A DNA stretch of 64,000 nt, taken from NCBI GenBank assembly GCA_013416485.1, contig JACCEO010000002.1:1-64000 (forward strand). Direction: 5' to 3'. Shown here in pieces: positions 7,741 to 16,970 of this stretch. A model generated the notes under the pieces. It worked only from the letters and a program-made list of their open reading frames with translations. It was not told the origin of the DNA and did not search any database. Each line of letters starts with the position of its first letter. The first letter of the stretch is position 1. Source of the stretch: Alcaligenaceae bacterium. GTDB lineage: Bacteria; Pseudomonadota; Gammaproteobacteria; Burkholderiales; Burkholderiaceae_B. The position numbers were made by a program, and so were the translations under genes.

Positions 7741-7775
7741 GTTTTTACCGGATATATGAACAAATTTAATCCAGC

Positions 7776-8984
7776 CTATATAAGCAACGCCAACTTTTTA
7801 GCAAGCAAATCCAGCGCCTCCTTCCTCTCGTTAAAGTAATCATGACGGTTATAGATGCCTTCTACGCCTTTCAGCTTATGATTCAGGCAGCGCTCCGCTA
7901 CATGCCCGGGGACGCCCAGTGCCGCTAACAGGCTTCGACAGGTGCGCCGTAAGTCATGCACCGTAAAGTGCTCAAAATCGCCCATTTTATTTTCAGGCTG
8001 AACGGCTCTACCAGGCTCCCTACCAAACAATTTTGATATCGCTCGATTCAGGGTGTCCTTGCCCATATGGGGCATTTTGCTAGCCCTTCGATTGGGAAAC
8101 ACATAGTCAGATCCAAAGGCACGAACCTTGAGTTCGTTTAGCCATTCAATAGATAAATCTGGCAATGGGATATCAATAGCGACACCTGACTTGCTGCGTT
8201 CGCTAGGTAAGTACCAAACCTTTGCGTTTAGATCGAACTCGCTCCACAGTGCTTCCGTTAGCTCGCTTTTTCTTACTCCTAGCAACACCAAAAGTGCGCA
8301 AGCCAAGTAATTGTCACGGGTGAAGCTATCTGCTTGGTGCCTAAACATCTTAAAAGTAAATGCGAGCTCTTCCATTGTTAGGGCTCGGTCTCTGCTTTTT
8401 TCTACGCCACCAGCATCGTCCACCGAAAACGCACTGGCTGGGTTGCTTGAAATTATATCTAGCTTGACGGCATGGTTAAACAGCTGCTTGCAGTACAGCA
8501 AGGCATCGTTGGCAACGGTTGGTCGATTGCTTTCCGTGATGCTCCGTAAGACCTGTCTTATGTCACGCCCAGTAACTGCCGCTGGTTGCATTTCACCTAT
8601 AACGGGTGCGATGTCTTTGGAGTAAACGCGTAAGGGGATGTGGTGGTGTTTCAGGCGTTTTACATTGCCTTCATGCCAGTCTGCGAAAAGGTCATCTACA
8701 CAGTTAATTGAACCGTACTTAGCTCTTTTCTTTGCGACCAGAGGATCAAGACCCTCCCGGTGCTGCTTCATCTTAAGTGCGGCTTTTATGCGTGCGTCGG
8801 CAAGAGACAGATCATCAACTTTGCCAAGAGTCATTTCTTTACGCTTTGCGTTGGACGTGAAGCGCAGCATCCAATAAGCGCGCCCGACTTTGGGTACTAC
8901 AAGGTAAAGGCCGCCACCATCGGAAAAGCGTCCAGGCTTCCCCCTAACTTTTGCACTAACTGATTTGCTTGTAAGGCTTGCCAT
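7776..8984 (-). CDS. int: P4-type tyrosine integrase
   Basis: A 402-residue integrase with the N-terminal DUF4102 arm-binding domain (SVSAKVRGKPGRFSDGGGLYL, residues about 8-30), a central SAM-like core-binding domain and a C-terminal catalytic domain. Catalytic pieces are LGVRKSELTEALW (Arg), HDLRRTCRSLLAALG (H-x2-R) and CLNHKLKGVEGIYNRHDY (His and Tyr). ATG 8984 is chosen because GGAG precedes it by seven bases; an ATG twelve bases further upstream lacks such a site. P4-like integrases usually sit at the end of the island they mobilise, and this one is next to core gene yicC. No tRNA target is visible. It is intact by sequence. Confidence 0.93.
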   Translation of the reverse strand: MASLTSKSVSAKVRGKPGRFSDGGGLYLVVPKVGRAYWMLRFTSNAKRKEMTLGKVDDLSLADARIKAALKMKQHREGLDPLVAKKRAKYGSINCVDDLFADWHEGNVKRLKHHHIPLRVYSKDIAPVIGEMQPAAVTGRDIRQVLRSITESNRPTVANDALLYCKQLFNHAVKLDIISSNPASAFSVDDAGGVEKSRDRALTMEELAFTFKMFRHQADSFTRDNYLACALLVLLGVRKSELTEALWSEFDLNAKVWYLPSERSKSGVAIDIPLPDLSIEWLNELKVRAFGSDYVFPNRRASKMPHMGKDTLNRAISKLFGREPGRAVQPENKMGDFEHFTVHDLRRTCRSLLAALGVPGHVAERCLNHKLKGVEGIYNRHDYFNERKEALDLLAKKLALLI

Positions 8985-8999
8985 GAGACACTCCAAATG

Positions 9000-9077
9000 T
9001 ACCCACCACTCGTGTAAGTGAGGATACTAACATACCCACCGTTATACCCACCGATTAGTAGTAGATAGTGGTGGGTA
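9000..9077. repeat. Four TACCCACC boxes upstream of the integrase
   Basis: TACCCACC occurs at 9000-9007, 9033-9040 and 9045-9052, and as its reverse complement GGTGGGTA at 9070-9077. Copies two and three are 12 bp apart start to start, about one helical turn. Clustered short repeats beside an integrase gene commonly bind the integrase arm domain, an excisionase or a repressor. Their location between int and the core gene yicC fits an attachment-site region, but the crossover sequence itself cannot be identified. Confidence 0.6.
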
Positions 9078-9159
9078 GTCATGGACTTGTGTTTACTGGA
9101 TAAATCTCGTGAGGCTTGATTTTGTTAGCTTACAAGACATCGGTGGATGCCTGTTGATA

Positions 9160-10092
9160 TCATTCTATATTCTGCGCCTGCTCTCGCATTTGTTCGATAA
9201 GTAGCTTTAAATCAATTGCTGCTCGCGTCATATCCAAATTACCCGCCTTAGATCCTAGCGTATTTGCCTCGCGATTCATTTCTTGAAACAGGAAATCCAA
9301 GCGTTTGCCGGTGCTACCTTTACGGCTTTTGCCACCAGCAGCAGGATCATTATTTTCCCCTTCGCTTAACAAGTGGTTCAACTCTGCCATATGGGAGCGT
9401 AAACGCGACAGCTCTTCGGCCACGTCTATACGCAAGGAAAACAAGGAAGCTTCTTGAGCAATCCGGGCAGATAGCTCTTGACCTCCGATCTGGGCAAAAC
9501 CTTCTGGGCTGACGGCCAGCAGCGCATCGTGTAAACGTGTGTTGATCTTTTCTTGGTGGGCAGCTAGTAGGGCAGGCAGATCGGCTTCAACCAGATCGAC
9601 GATTTCTGCCATAGCGTGCGAGCACTCCAGCATCATGGCAGCCAAGCGCTGGCCTTCGCGCAGTCTAGCCGCTTGTAGCTGCTCTAGTGCTTGAGCACTA
9701 GCTTGTTGGCACATGGCAGTCCAGACTTCCACATCAAACTCTGTGCTACCTGCGCCATCACTAAGTACATCTGATAAGCGTGGGGCGGCCAAATCTGGAA
9801 TAAGGCGGCGGGCTTCTTGTAATTGCTGGACCGTATAGGCTAATAGCGTCTGATCTACCGTTTTAGTGGTGCTATTAATTGCCCGCGTGTAATTCAAACG
9901 TATATCCACCTTGCCTCGGCTAACTGCGCGACCTAACTGCTCCCTGACTAAGCCTTCAACCATGCGCAAATCGTCAGGCAAACGAAAGTTCACATCTAAG
10001 AAACGGCTATTTACTGTCCGAAACTCTATGCTTAGGCTACCGTGTTCGGATTCTGTGCGGGCGCTACCAAAAGCGGTCATACTGCGTATCAT
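9160..10092 (-). CDS. yicC: YicC-family endoribonuclease
   Basis: A 310-residue YicC protein, starting MIRSMTAFG as in E. coli and ending MREQAQNIE, so both ends are intact. YicC proteins have an N-terminal YicC domain and a C-terminal DUF1732 region and are reported to be endoribonucleases acting on RNA turnover. The C-terminal segment LDFLFQEMNREANTLGSK is conserved. I use ATG 10092; the open frame extends further upstream, but the added residues are not family-like. It is divergent from rph, another RNA-processing enzyme, with a shared promoter region of about 110 bp. Confidence 0.93.
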   Translation of the reverse strand: MIRSMTAFGSARTESEHGSLSIEFRTVNSRFLDVNFRLPDDLRMVEGLVREQLGRAVSRGKVDIRLNYTRAINSTTKTVDQTLLAYTVQQLQEARRLIPDLAAPRLSDVLSDGAGSTEFDVEVWTAMCQQASAQALEQLQAARLREGQRLAAMMLECSHAMAEIVDLVEADLPALLAAHQEKINTRLHDALLAVSPEGFAQIGGQELSARIAQEASLFSLRIDVAEELSRLRSHMAELNHLLSEGENNDPAAGGKSRKGSTGKRLDFLFQEMNREANTLGSKAGNLDMTRAAIDLKLLIEQMREQAQNIE

Positions 10093-10199
10093 GAGGAAAC
10101 TATTCCTGTCTGGTTCAAGGCCAATATTGTACTGATGTTCATTCCTAGCTCTGCACATGCGACAATTCCGTATTAAGGATTATTTTTCTGGAGCTTTAC

Positions 10200-10964
10200 T
10201 TGCCTGCCACCCCGACTTCCACATCCAACACCATCAGCCGTCCTTCAGGCCGTAACCGTGATCAATTGCGATCTTTGGCTCTTGAGGTGGGTTATACCCG
10301 CCATGCCGAAGGCTCGGTCTTAATCAAAGCAGGGGACACACACGTACTGTGCAATGCCAGCGTCTTAGAGAAAGTACCTCCTTTCTTGAAAGGCAAGGGC
10401 CAAGGCTGGGTAACTGCAGAATATGGCATGCTCCCGCGTTCTACACACACACGCTCTGACCGTGAAGCGGCCAGGGGTAAGCAAAGTGGGCGTACACAGG
10501 AAATTCAGCGTTTAATTGGCCGTAGTCTACGTGCTGTGTTTGACTTAAACGCATTAGGTGAACGTACCTTGCAATTGGACTGTGACGTATTGCAAGCAGA
10601 CGGCGGTACGCGTTGCGCCAGCATCACTGGCGCCTGGCTAGCCGCTGCCTTAGCCGTTCAAGGACTGATAGACAAGGGTGTTCTTACACAAAACCCCATA
10701 CGGGATCATGTAGCAGCGGTATCTGTCGGCTTGGTCAACGGTCAGGCTGTACTGGACTTGGACTACATTGAAGACTCAGGCTGTGGCGCTGATATGAATA
10801 TCGTCATGACAGGCAGCGGCGAATTTATCGAAGTCCAGGGCACGGCCGAAGGTCAAACCTTTGATCGTCAACGACTAGATGCATTGCTGGACTTGGCGCA
10901 TGGCGGTATTAATGAACTGCTGTCTGCCCAAAAGCACGCTCTTGCTGCAGCACGCGTCGCCTAG
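10200..10964 (+). CDS. rph: Ribonuclease PH
   Basis: A 254-residue RNase PH, the phosphate-dependent 3'-5' exoribonuclease that trims tRNA precursor ends. Seen are [11 protein letters not shown] near the start, the family motif [18 protein letters not shown] and [11 protein letters not shown], and the acidic cluster [12 protein letters not shown]. Translation appears to start at TTG 10200, preceded at eight bases by GGAG; no ATG occurs in a suitable place before the conserved RPSGR. It is followed after nine bases by rdgB, so the two are co-transcribed. Confidence 0.96.
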   Translation: MPATPTSTSNTISRPSGRNRDQLRSLALEVGYTRHAEGSVLIKAGDTHVLCNASVLEKVPPFLKGKGQGWVTAEYGMLPRSTHTRSDREAARGKQSGRTQEIQRLIGRSLRAVFDLNALGERTLQLDCDVLQADGGTRCASITGAWLAAALAVQGLIDKGVLTQNPIRDHVAAVSVGLVNGQAVLDLDYIEDSGCGADMNIVMTGSGEFIEVQGTAEGQTFDRQRLDALLDLAHGGINELLSAQKHALAAARVA

Positions 10965-10973
10965 GGGTAATGG

Positions 10974-11582
10974 ATGTCTTTATCAAAAGTTGTACTGGCC
11001 TCCAATAACGCAGGTAAATTAAAAGAGTTCTCTGCCATCTTGGGCGCTGCAAGTATAGAAATGCTTGCCCAGAATACACTGGGTGTATCTGAAGCCGATG
11101 AACCTCATTTAACGTTTGTCGAAAACGCCTTAGCCAAAGCCAGGCATGCTAGTCGTGTTACTGGCCTTCCTGCCTTGGCCGATGACTCTGGCTTATGCGT
11201 ACCGGCGCTAAATAATGCTCCTGGGGTGTTTTCAGCGCGCTATGCTGCCATGCATGGCGGTGAAAAATCAGATGCGGCAAATAACCGCCATCTGCTATCC
11301 GAATTAGCAGGTCATAGCAATCGTTCGGCTTACTATGTAGCGGTACTTGTGTACTTACGTTTTGCTGATGATCCATGTCCCGTCATTGTTCAGGGACGGT
11401 GGCATGGTGAAATTACTACCCAACCGGCAGGTGAGTATGGCTTTGGCTACGATCCTTATTTTTACCTGCCTGACTTAGGTCAGACAGCGGCCCAACTTAG
11501 CCCGGAACAGAAAAATGCATGTAGCCACCGGGGCAGGGCACTAAAAACCTTGTTGGAAACCTTGCAGTCTGAAGCTAACTGA
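10974..11582 (+). CDS. rdgB: dITP/XTP pyrophosphatase (RdgB/HAM1)
   Basis: A 202-residue nucleoside triphosphate pyrophosphatase that removes dITP, ITP and XTP to keep deaminated purines out of DNA and RNA. The substrate-binding start VLASNNAGKLKEF, the active-site segment ALADDSGLCVPAL and the region GEYGFGYDPYFYLP are all present, and length is usual. It starts nine bases after rph, in the order rph-rdgB-hemW typical of betaproteobacteria. Confidence 0.96.
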   Translation: MSLSKVVLASNNAGKLKEFSAILGAASIEMLAQNTLGVSEADEPHLTFVENALAKARHASRVTGLPALADDSGLCVPALNNAPGVFSARYAAMHGGEKSDAANNRHLLSELAGHSNRSAYYVAVLVYLRFADDPCPVIVQGRWHGEITTQPAGEYGFGYDPYFYLPDLGQTAAQLSPEQKNACSHRGRALKTLLETLQSEAN

Positions 11583-11651
11583 TAGCATAAGCTTACAACC
11601 CCGATCTTATTTCAAGCGCACTATTTTGCATTATTTACACCTTATTTTGTT

Positions 11652-12857
11652 ATGCCGGTAAGCCAGTCTAGAAAGCCGGGGGTCATTCCCCGAGATACCG
11701 GACAAACCGGGTTGACCAGTTTGCCGCCGTTGTCACTTTATGTGCACGTACCTTGGTGTGTGCGTAAGTGCCCCTATTGTGATTTCAACTCCCATGAGCT
11801 GAAATCCGAGCTGCCTGAAGCTGACTATCTGGCCGCCTTACGCGCTGACCTAGAACAGGCCCTGCCTTTGATCTGGGGGCGTCAAGTAATTTCTATTTTT
11901 ATAGGTGGTGGCACACCCAGTTTATTATCTGCTCATGCGATGGACCAGATGCTGGCCATGTTCCGCGCTTATTTAAACTTACTGCCTGATGCCGAAATAA
12001 CTATGGAAGCCAATCCAGGTACTGTAGAAGCGGCCCGTTTCGCTGATTATGCAGCTAGTGGAATTAACCGAATTTCATTGGGAATACAAAGTTTCGACAA
12101 TACGGCCTTGCTTGCCTTGGGTCGTATACATGACGGCCAACAGGCTAGGGCGGCAATAGAAATTGCCCAGCGGTCGGTCGATCGCGTTAATTTGGATCTG
12201 ATGTTTGCACTACCGCAACAAAGCCTGGCTGCTTGCAAAAGCGACTTGGAACTAGCGATGGCATTTGGTACTGGTCATCTGTCTTTGTATAACTTGACGT
12301 TGGAACCGAATACGGTTTTTGCCAAATACCCGCCTGCCATTCCGGATGACGACACTGCTGCGGCCATGCAGGACATGATTGCAGATATGACAGCCGAACG
12401 CGGTTGGGAGCGCTATGAAGTATCTGCTTATGCCCAGCCAGGCCAACGTAGTCTCCATAATCAAAACTACTGGGAATTTGGCGACTACCTGGGTATAGGC
12501 CCTGGCGCTCACGGAAAGTTGTCTTTTCACGACAAAATAATACGTCAGTCCAAGCTTAAAAACCCAGCATCCTGGATGGAAAAGTCTCAACTTCGTAATG
12601 GTAGCCACTTGGCTGATGAACATGTTATACAGCCATCGTCCTTGCCCTTCGAGTTCATGTTAAATGCCTTACGCTTAAAAAATGGCGTAACACGCAGCAG
12701 TTTTCGTGAACATACTGGTTTATCGGTTATGTCTATGGCCGCAGCCATTACTAGCGCAACTGCGAAAGGCCTATTGGACCCAGACCCTATGGTATTTAAG
12801 GCCACAGAACTGGGTTGGCGTTTTTTGAATGATTTACAAAGCGAATTTCTTGTTTAA
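11652..12857 (+). CDS. hemW: Radical SAM heme chaperone HemW
   Basis: A 401-residue HemW protein. The radical SAM cluster motif C-x3-C-x2-C is at residues 36, 40 and 43 (CVRKCPYC), followed by FIGGGTPSLL (SAM binding) and ISLGIQSF. HemW family members bind heme and an iron-sulfur cluster and deliver heme to target proteins; they were formerly annotated as oxygen-independent coproporphyrinogen oxidases, but lack that enzyme's full Cys pattern. The ribosome site before ATG 11652 is poor. It follows rdgB by 69 bp. Confidence 0.94.
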   Translation: MPVSQSRKPGVIPRDTGQTGLTSLPPLSLYVHVPWCVRKCPYCDFNSHELKSELPEADYLAALRADLEQALPLIWGRQVISIFIGGGTPSLLSAHAMDQMLAMFRAYLNLLPDAEITMEANPGTVEAARFADYAASGINRISLGIQSFDNTALLALGRIHDGQQARAAIEIAQRSVDRVNLDLMFALPQQSLAACKSDLELAMAFGTGHLSLYNLTLEPNTVFAKYPPAIPDDDTAAAMQDMIADMTAERGWERYEVSAYAQPGQRSLHNQNYWEFGDYLGIGPGAHGKLSFHDKIIRQSKLKNPASWMEKSQLRNGSHLADEHVIQPSSLPFEFMLNALRLKNGVTRSSFREHTGLSVMSMAAAITSATAKGLLDPDPMVFKATELGWRFLNDLQSEFLV

Positions 12858-12929
12858 CAATACATAGCGCCTTGGTATCCATTACAATTTCTCTTTGTAC
12901 AGATCGGATTTCACTGGCAGGAGCCTTAC

Positions 12930-14342
12930 ATGTCCACCCCCGAAGAAGTAGTCAAACTAATCAACGAACGTGATGTTGCCTTTGTTGATTTCCGTTTCAC
13001 CGACACCCTGGGTAGCGAACACCACTTGACCGTCCCCGCCCACAGCGTAGACGAAGACAGGATAGAAACCGGCGTTGCCTTTGATGGGTCATCCATTGCT
13101 GGCTGGAAAGGCATAGAAGCCTCGGACATGTTCCTGATTCCTGACACTACCACCGCCAGAATGGACCCTTTTCGCGAAGAGCCCACACTGATCCTGACCT
13201 GCGATGTCGTAGAACCATCTGATCTTAAAGGCTATGACCGCGACCCCAGGTCCTTAGCGCGCCGTGCTGAAGCCTATTTAAAGTCCAGTGGTCTGGGCGA
13301 TACTGCCTACTTTGGTCCTGAACCCGAGTTTCATGTCTTTGATGGCATTAGCTGGAATGACGACATGTCGGGTTCCTTTGTGAAAATTCAATCAGACTAT
13401 GCCCCTTGGTCGCGTGGTCTAGACATGAATGGCAATAACTTAGGCCATAGGCCTGGTGTTAAGGGCGGCTATATGCCGGTGCCTCCAATCGATGCCTACC
13501 ACGACATGCGCTCTGAAATGTGTCTATTACTAGAACAGCAAGGCGTACCTGTCGAAATCCATCACCACGAAGTCGGTGGTGCGGGTCAATTGGAAATTGG
13601 CACACGTTTTAGCACCCTAGTCGAACGCGCCGACTGGAACCAAATCATGAAGTACACCATACAAAATGTAGCGCATGTGTATGGAAAAACCGCCACCTTC
13701 ATGCCCAAACCCATTATGGGTGATGCTGGCTCAGGCATGCATGTGCATCAATCCATCTGGAAAGATGGTCAAAACCTATTTGCAGGTAATGGCTATGCGG
13801 GCTTGTCGGAATTCGCCTTGTATTACATAGGTGGTCTCATCAAGCACGCCAGGGCTTTGAATGCCATTACTAATCCTTCAACCAACTCCTACAAACGTTT
13901 GGTTCCTCACTTTGAGGCCCCTGTCAAACTGGCATATTCGGCCCGTAACCGCTCAGCTTCCATACGTATCCCTTATGTAGGTAGCCCCAAGGCACGCCGC
14001 GTAGAAGCCCGCTTTCCCGATCCTTTGGCCAACCCTTACTTGGCTTTCTCGGCTCTAATGATGGCAGGCCTGGACGGCGTACAAAACAAAATCCACCCTG
14101 GCGATGCAGCCGACAAAAACCTGTACGACCTGCCTCCCGAAGAGGACGCGCAAATTCCTACTGTGTGTACCAGTCTGGAACAAGCAGTGGATGCACTAGA
14201 TGCCGACCGCGAGTTCCTAACCCGTGGCGGTGTATTCAGCAACGATATGCTGGATGCCTATCTGGATTTGAAACGGGCAGAGATCACGCGTTTGCGTATG
14301 ACACCTCATCCAGTTGAATTTGATATGTACTACAGCCTGTAA
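12930..14342 (+). CDS. glnA: Type I glutamine synthetase
   Basis: A 470-residue GSI-beta glutamine synthetase that makes glutamine from glutamate, ammonia and ATP. Present are DGSSI near residue 50, EPEFHVFDG (metal-binding Glu), the [10 protein letters not shown] and [19 protein letters not shown] blocks, and NLYDLPPEE around residue 400 with the Tyr that is adenylylated by GlnE in this subtype. GGAG precedes the ATG by seven bases. A strong terminator follows directly, so the gene is probably transcribed alone. No ntrBC genes are next to it in this window. Confidence 0.97.
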   Translation: MSTPEEVVKLINERDVAFVDFRFTDTLGSEHHLTVPAHSVDEDRIETGVAFDGSSIAGWKGIEASDMFLIPDTTTARMDPFREEPTLILTCDVVEPSDLKGYDRDPRSLARRAEAYLKSSGLGDTAYFGPEPEFHVFDGISWNDDMSGSFVKIQSDYAPWSRGLDMNGNNLGHRPGVKGGYMPVPPIDAYHDMRSEMCLLLEQQGVPVEIHHHEVGGAGQLEIGTRFSTLVERADWNQIMKYTIQNVAHVYGKTATFMPKPIMGDAGSGMHVHQSIWKDGQNLFAGNGYAGLSEFALYYIGGLIKHARALNAITNPSTNSYKRLVPHFEAPVKLAYSARNRSASIRIPYVGSPKARRVEARFPDPLANPYLAFSALMMAGLDGVQNKIHPGDAADKNLYDLPPEEDAQIPTVCTSLEQAVDALDADREFLTRGGVFSNDMLDAYLDLKRAEITRLRMTPHPVEFDMYYSL

Positions 14343-14344
14343 TG

Positions 14345-14380
14345 AAAAAGGCCGTCGCATTAAGCTGACGGCCTTTTTTT
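14345..14380 (+). terminator. Rho-independent terminator of glnA
   Basis: AAGGCCGTC (14348-14356) pairs exactly with GACGGCCTT (14367-14375), followed by a T run to 14380. An A run on the left side makes it able to work in the other direction too, for the fbp operon arriving from the right. Confidence 0.92.
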
Positions 14381-14428
14381 ATTGGGTACTGTGAGCGGCG
14401 CCTTGTAAGAGCGTAGGTTTACCCGCAT

Positions 14429-15211
14429 TTAACTAGCCTCACCCCGCAAATAGGCCTGTGCACGCTGTGCCATTAAGGCTTCACGTTTGATGAAGTCGGC
14501 CACAAACGCACTGCTGGGATTATGGTGCAAACCATAAGGTGTGTCCCATTGCGCTATCTTGCCTTTCTCCATTACGCCTATTCTATCGGCAATAGCAAAG
14601 GCTTCAGCCTGGTTATGCGTAACCAAAATCGCGGTGTGTCCTGTTTTTTTCAGGATATCGCGCACCTCAAATGCTAAGCGTTCGCGGGTATCCACATCCA
14701 GGTTGGAAAAGGGCTCGTCCAATAGCAATAGTTCGGGTTCTGGTGCCAGAGCACGAGCCAAGGCGATACGTTGTTGTTGCCCACCAGATAATTCATGCGG
14801 GTATCTATGGCCCGAACCTTCTAAACCCGCTAGGGTTAACAGTTCTTCGACCCGATGTTTGCGCCTTTGCTTCTCCCAGCGACGCAATCCAAAAGCAATG
14901 TTTTTTTCTACATTCAGGTGAGGGAATAAGGCATAGTCCTGAAACATCATGCCTACGTGCCTGTCTTGGGGTTCCACCTGAGCGTTGGTGGTCGACAATA
15001 GCGTGTCACCTAAGGAAATTGTGCCTGTGCGCAGTGGTTCAAAACCAGCAATGGCGCGCAATACCGTGGTTTTTCCGCAGCCTGAGGCACCCAGCAAACA
15101 ACCTATGTTACCTTTTTCAAGGCACAAATTAAGATTCTGCACCACAGGAACCAAGCCTTGTTCGGTATCGTAGGCTAGGGTGATGTTGTCCAGTTTCAGT
15201 AAATCGACCAT
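14429..15211 (-). CDS. fbpC: Ferric iron ABC transporter, ATP-binding protein
   Basis: A 260-residue ABC ATPase beginning MVDLLKLDNI. Walker A is GASGCGKTT, the signature is LSGGQQQR and Walker B LLLLDEPFSNLD; the H-loop is LVTHNQAEAF. It energises the ferric iron importer whose permease and binding protein are encoded just upstream. The ATG at 15211 lies one base after the permease stop codon, giving coupled translation; a longer open frame exists but its extra residues only translate the permease gene's end in another frame. FbpC is usually about 350 aa, so this one lacks the C-terminal regulatory extension. Confidence 0.88.
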   Translation of the reverse strand: MVDLLKLDNITLAYDTEQGLVPVVQNLNLCLEKGNIGCLLGASGCGKTTVLRAIAGFEPLRTGTISLGDTLLSTTNAQVEPQDRHVGMMFQDYALFPHLNVEKNIAFGLRRWEKQRRKHRVEELLTLAGLEGSGHRYPHELSGGQQQRIALARALAPEPELLLLDEPFSNLDVDTRERLAFEVRDILKKTGHTAILVTHNQAEAFAIADRIGVMEKGKIAQWDTPYGLHHNPSSAFVADFIKREALMAQRAQAYLRGEAS

Positions 15212-15212
15212 A

Positions 15213-16970
15213 TTAATGCGTTGCTTTAAATTGTGTGCGGGCCAGTAAAATAACTGGCAATAGGCCAGCCAATACAATGGCTAGCGCCGCCACCGAGCCT
15301 TCTTCGTAGGTGCCGCGGGCAGCTTCTGCATAAAGCCAGGTAGCCAGGGTATCGAAGTTGACAGGGCGTAGCAATAAGGTGGCAGGCAGTTCTTTCATGG
15401 TGTCCACGAACACCAGTAAGGCCGCAGCGCTGATTGCAGGGCGTAATAAAGGAAAATGGATACGACGTAGCGCGCCCGTAGAGGTTTCACCTAACAAGCG
15501 CGCCGCTTGTTCCATTGATGGCGGAATACGATCTAATCCAGCTTCTATGCTACCTATAGATATCGCTAAAAACCGTATCACATAGGCAGCAACCAGCACG
15601 GTGCTTGTACCTATAAGTAATAGGCCAGGCGGTGGATTACCCACTAGCGTCCATAGCCAAGAAGCCGCGCCGTCCATTAGCATTACCGGTGTTAGCAGAC
15701 CAATTGCCAACACCGTACCCGGTACGGCATAACCGGTAGTTGAGACACGGGCACACAAGGTAGCTAGGCTGACAGAACCACTACGGCGCATAGTGCGGGC
15801 CGCCCAGGCCACAATCAGGCCACAACTTAAGGTAGCAAAGGTCGCTATCAAGGAGATTTTTACCGTGTTGTAAGCACTTGCCAATAGCTGATCTGATACC
15901 GCTCCTGTTGCGTGTAAATGCTTTAGTGTTTCACTGATCAAGTACAACGCAGGAGCAACAAACCCTATTATGACGGGCGTCCAGCCCAAGATAAAAGCAA
16001 GGCCTGCCGTACTACCTTTAAGTCTGTAGGGTTGTATCGAACGCGCTCTTTGGGTGCTGGAATACCGTTGATGACGCCTGCCGTGACGTTCAATTAATAT
16101 CAAGCCTGCCACAATAATCAACATAGCCAGTGCAATCTGGGCGGCACCGGCCAAGTCCGAGCGCGTGACCCAGGTGGTATATACCGATACCGTCAGGGTT
16201 TGTACACCTAGAAATTCAGATGCACCTATGTCATTTAGAGTTTCCAGCAAGGCCAAACTGACACCTACGGCAATCGCTGGACGAGCCAGTGGCAGGGCGA
16301 CCCGGAAAAATGTGCTGCGCCCCGTTTCACCCAAGATACGTGCAGCCTCCAGTAAGCTGGCCGCCTGCGAGGCAAACATAATGCGGGTGCTTAGGTATAC
16401 ATAAGGGTATAAAACGAAACCCAGCAGAAAGATAGCACCAGGTAAGGTGCGTAAGTCAGGTAAGCGAAAGTCTCGGGGGTTGGTATAGCCCAATAGGTCT
16501 CGTAATAAGGTTTGCACCGGCCCTATGGGATGTAGAATATCCAGATAGGCAAACGCCACAATATAGGTGGGGACGGCTAAGGGCAGCAATAATGCCCACG
16601 ATAATATACGTCTAGTAGGGAAGTCATAAGCCACAATTAGCCAAGCACTACCTACGCCCAAACAGCTGACCAAAACACCTACACCTAGCAATAACAGTAA
16701 GGTATTTTGCAAGGCTGTAGGCAATACAAAAGATAATAAATGTGCCCAATGCCCAGTTGAGCCTTGTGCTGCCAGCCAAACTAAAGTAACCACAGGCGCC
16801 AGAACACCCAGTGCAATTAATAATGCACCTATGCGCCAGCCCAGACCGGACTCTAGTTTAAAAAAACGGCGTAACGGCAACAGCGTACCTATTTGCAAAA
16901 ACCGAAAAAGCGCCAACCTGGATGGTGGCGCTTTTCCGGAGAGTTCCAGACGATTAGTTGTCGAATCCAA
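15213..16970 (-). CDS. fbpB: Ferric iron ABC transporter, fused double permease
   Basis: Up to 585 residues with about 12 membrane segments in two repeated BPD-type permease domains. The EAA loops are EAARILGETGRSTFFRVALP (about 210) and EQAARLLGETSTGALRRIHFP (about 490). It moves ferric iron across the inner membrane. The start is uncertain: the open frame begins at 16970, overlapping the end of fbpA, but a strong hairpin (16906-16935) falls inside that N-terminal part, so a non-ATG start after the hairpin, such as TTG near 16900, is possible. Ends one base before the fbpC start. Confidence 0.87.
   Translation of the reverse strand: MDSTTNRLELSGKAPPSRLALFRFLQIGTLLPLRRFFKLESGLGWRIGALLIALGVLAPVVTLVWLAAQGSTGHWAHLLSFVLPTALQNTLLLLLGVGVLVSCLGVGSAWLIVAYDFPTRRILSWALLLPLAVPTYIVAFAYLDILHPIGPVQTLLRDLLGYTNPRDFRLPDLRTLPGAIFLLGFVLYPYVYLSTRIMFASQAASLLEAARILGETGRSTFFRVALPLARPAIAVGVSLALLETLNDIGASEFLGVQTLTVSVYTTWVTRSDLAGAAQIALAMLIIVAGLILIERHGRRHQRYSSTQRARSIQPYRLKGSTAGLAFILGWTPVIIGFVAPALYLISETLKHLHATGAVSDQLLASAYNTVKISLIATFATLSCGLIVAWAARTMRRSGSVSLATLCARVSTTGYAVPGTVLAIGLLTPVMLMDGAASWLWTLVGNPPPGLLLIGTSTVLVAAYVIRFLAISIGSIEAGLDRIPPSMEQAARLLGETSTGALRRIHFPLLRPAISAAALLVFVDTMKELPATLLLRPVNFDTLATWLYAEAARGTYEEGSVAALAIVLAGLLPVILLARTQFKATH
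16906..16935 (-). promoter_or_regulatory. Hairpin at the fbpA-fbpB junction, likely partial terminator
   Basis: AAAAGCGCCA (16906-16915) is the exact reverse complement of TGGCGCTTTT (16926-16935). On the operon strand the stem ends in a T run, as in an attenuating terminator that keeps the binding protein more abundant than the permease. It lies 19 bases after the fbpA stop. Confidence 0.7.

Larger units (their letters stand above)
7310..7775. other. 466-bp gene-free region upstream of sup, with leader stems and an orphan Fur-box-like site
   Basis: No credible gene. It contains a stem ACCCAG/CTGGGT (7438-7453), a stem TTATCGT/ACGATAA (7466-7484), a GGTCG...TGCCTGACAG sequence (7678-7697) related to other intergenic pieces of this block, and an AT-rich palindrome at 7719-7740. 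The integrase gene ends at 7776, so all of this lies on the 5' side of sup. Confidence 0.5.

Noticed and set aside
7494-7763. 89-residue open frame upstream of sup
   Set aside because: No ribosome site, mixed low-complexity composition, and it covers the palindrome at 7719-7740; more likely non-coding.
9000-9077. TACCCACC boxes as a CRISPR array or plasmid iterons
   Set aside because: Repeats are too short and irregular for CRISPR, and no replication gene is near.
7670-9160. tRNA gene as the integrase target
   Set aside because: No cloverleaf or TTC-loop sequence is visible on either side of the integrase.
14671-15132. 153-residue open frame opposite fbpC
   Set aside because: Overlaps the conserved ABC ATPase motifs on the other strand and has no family features.
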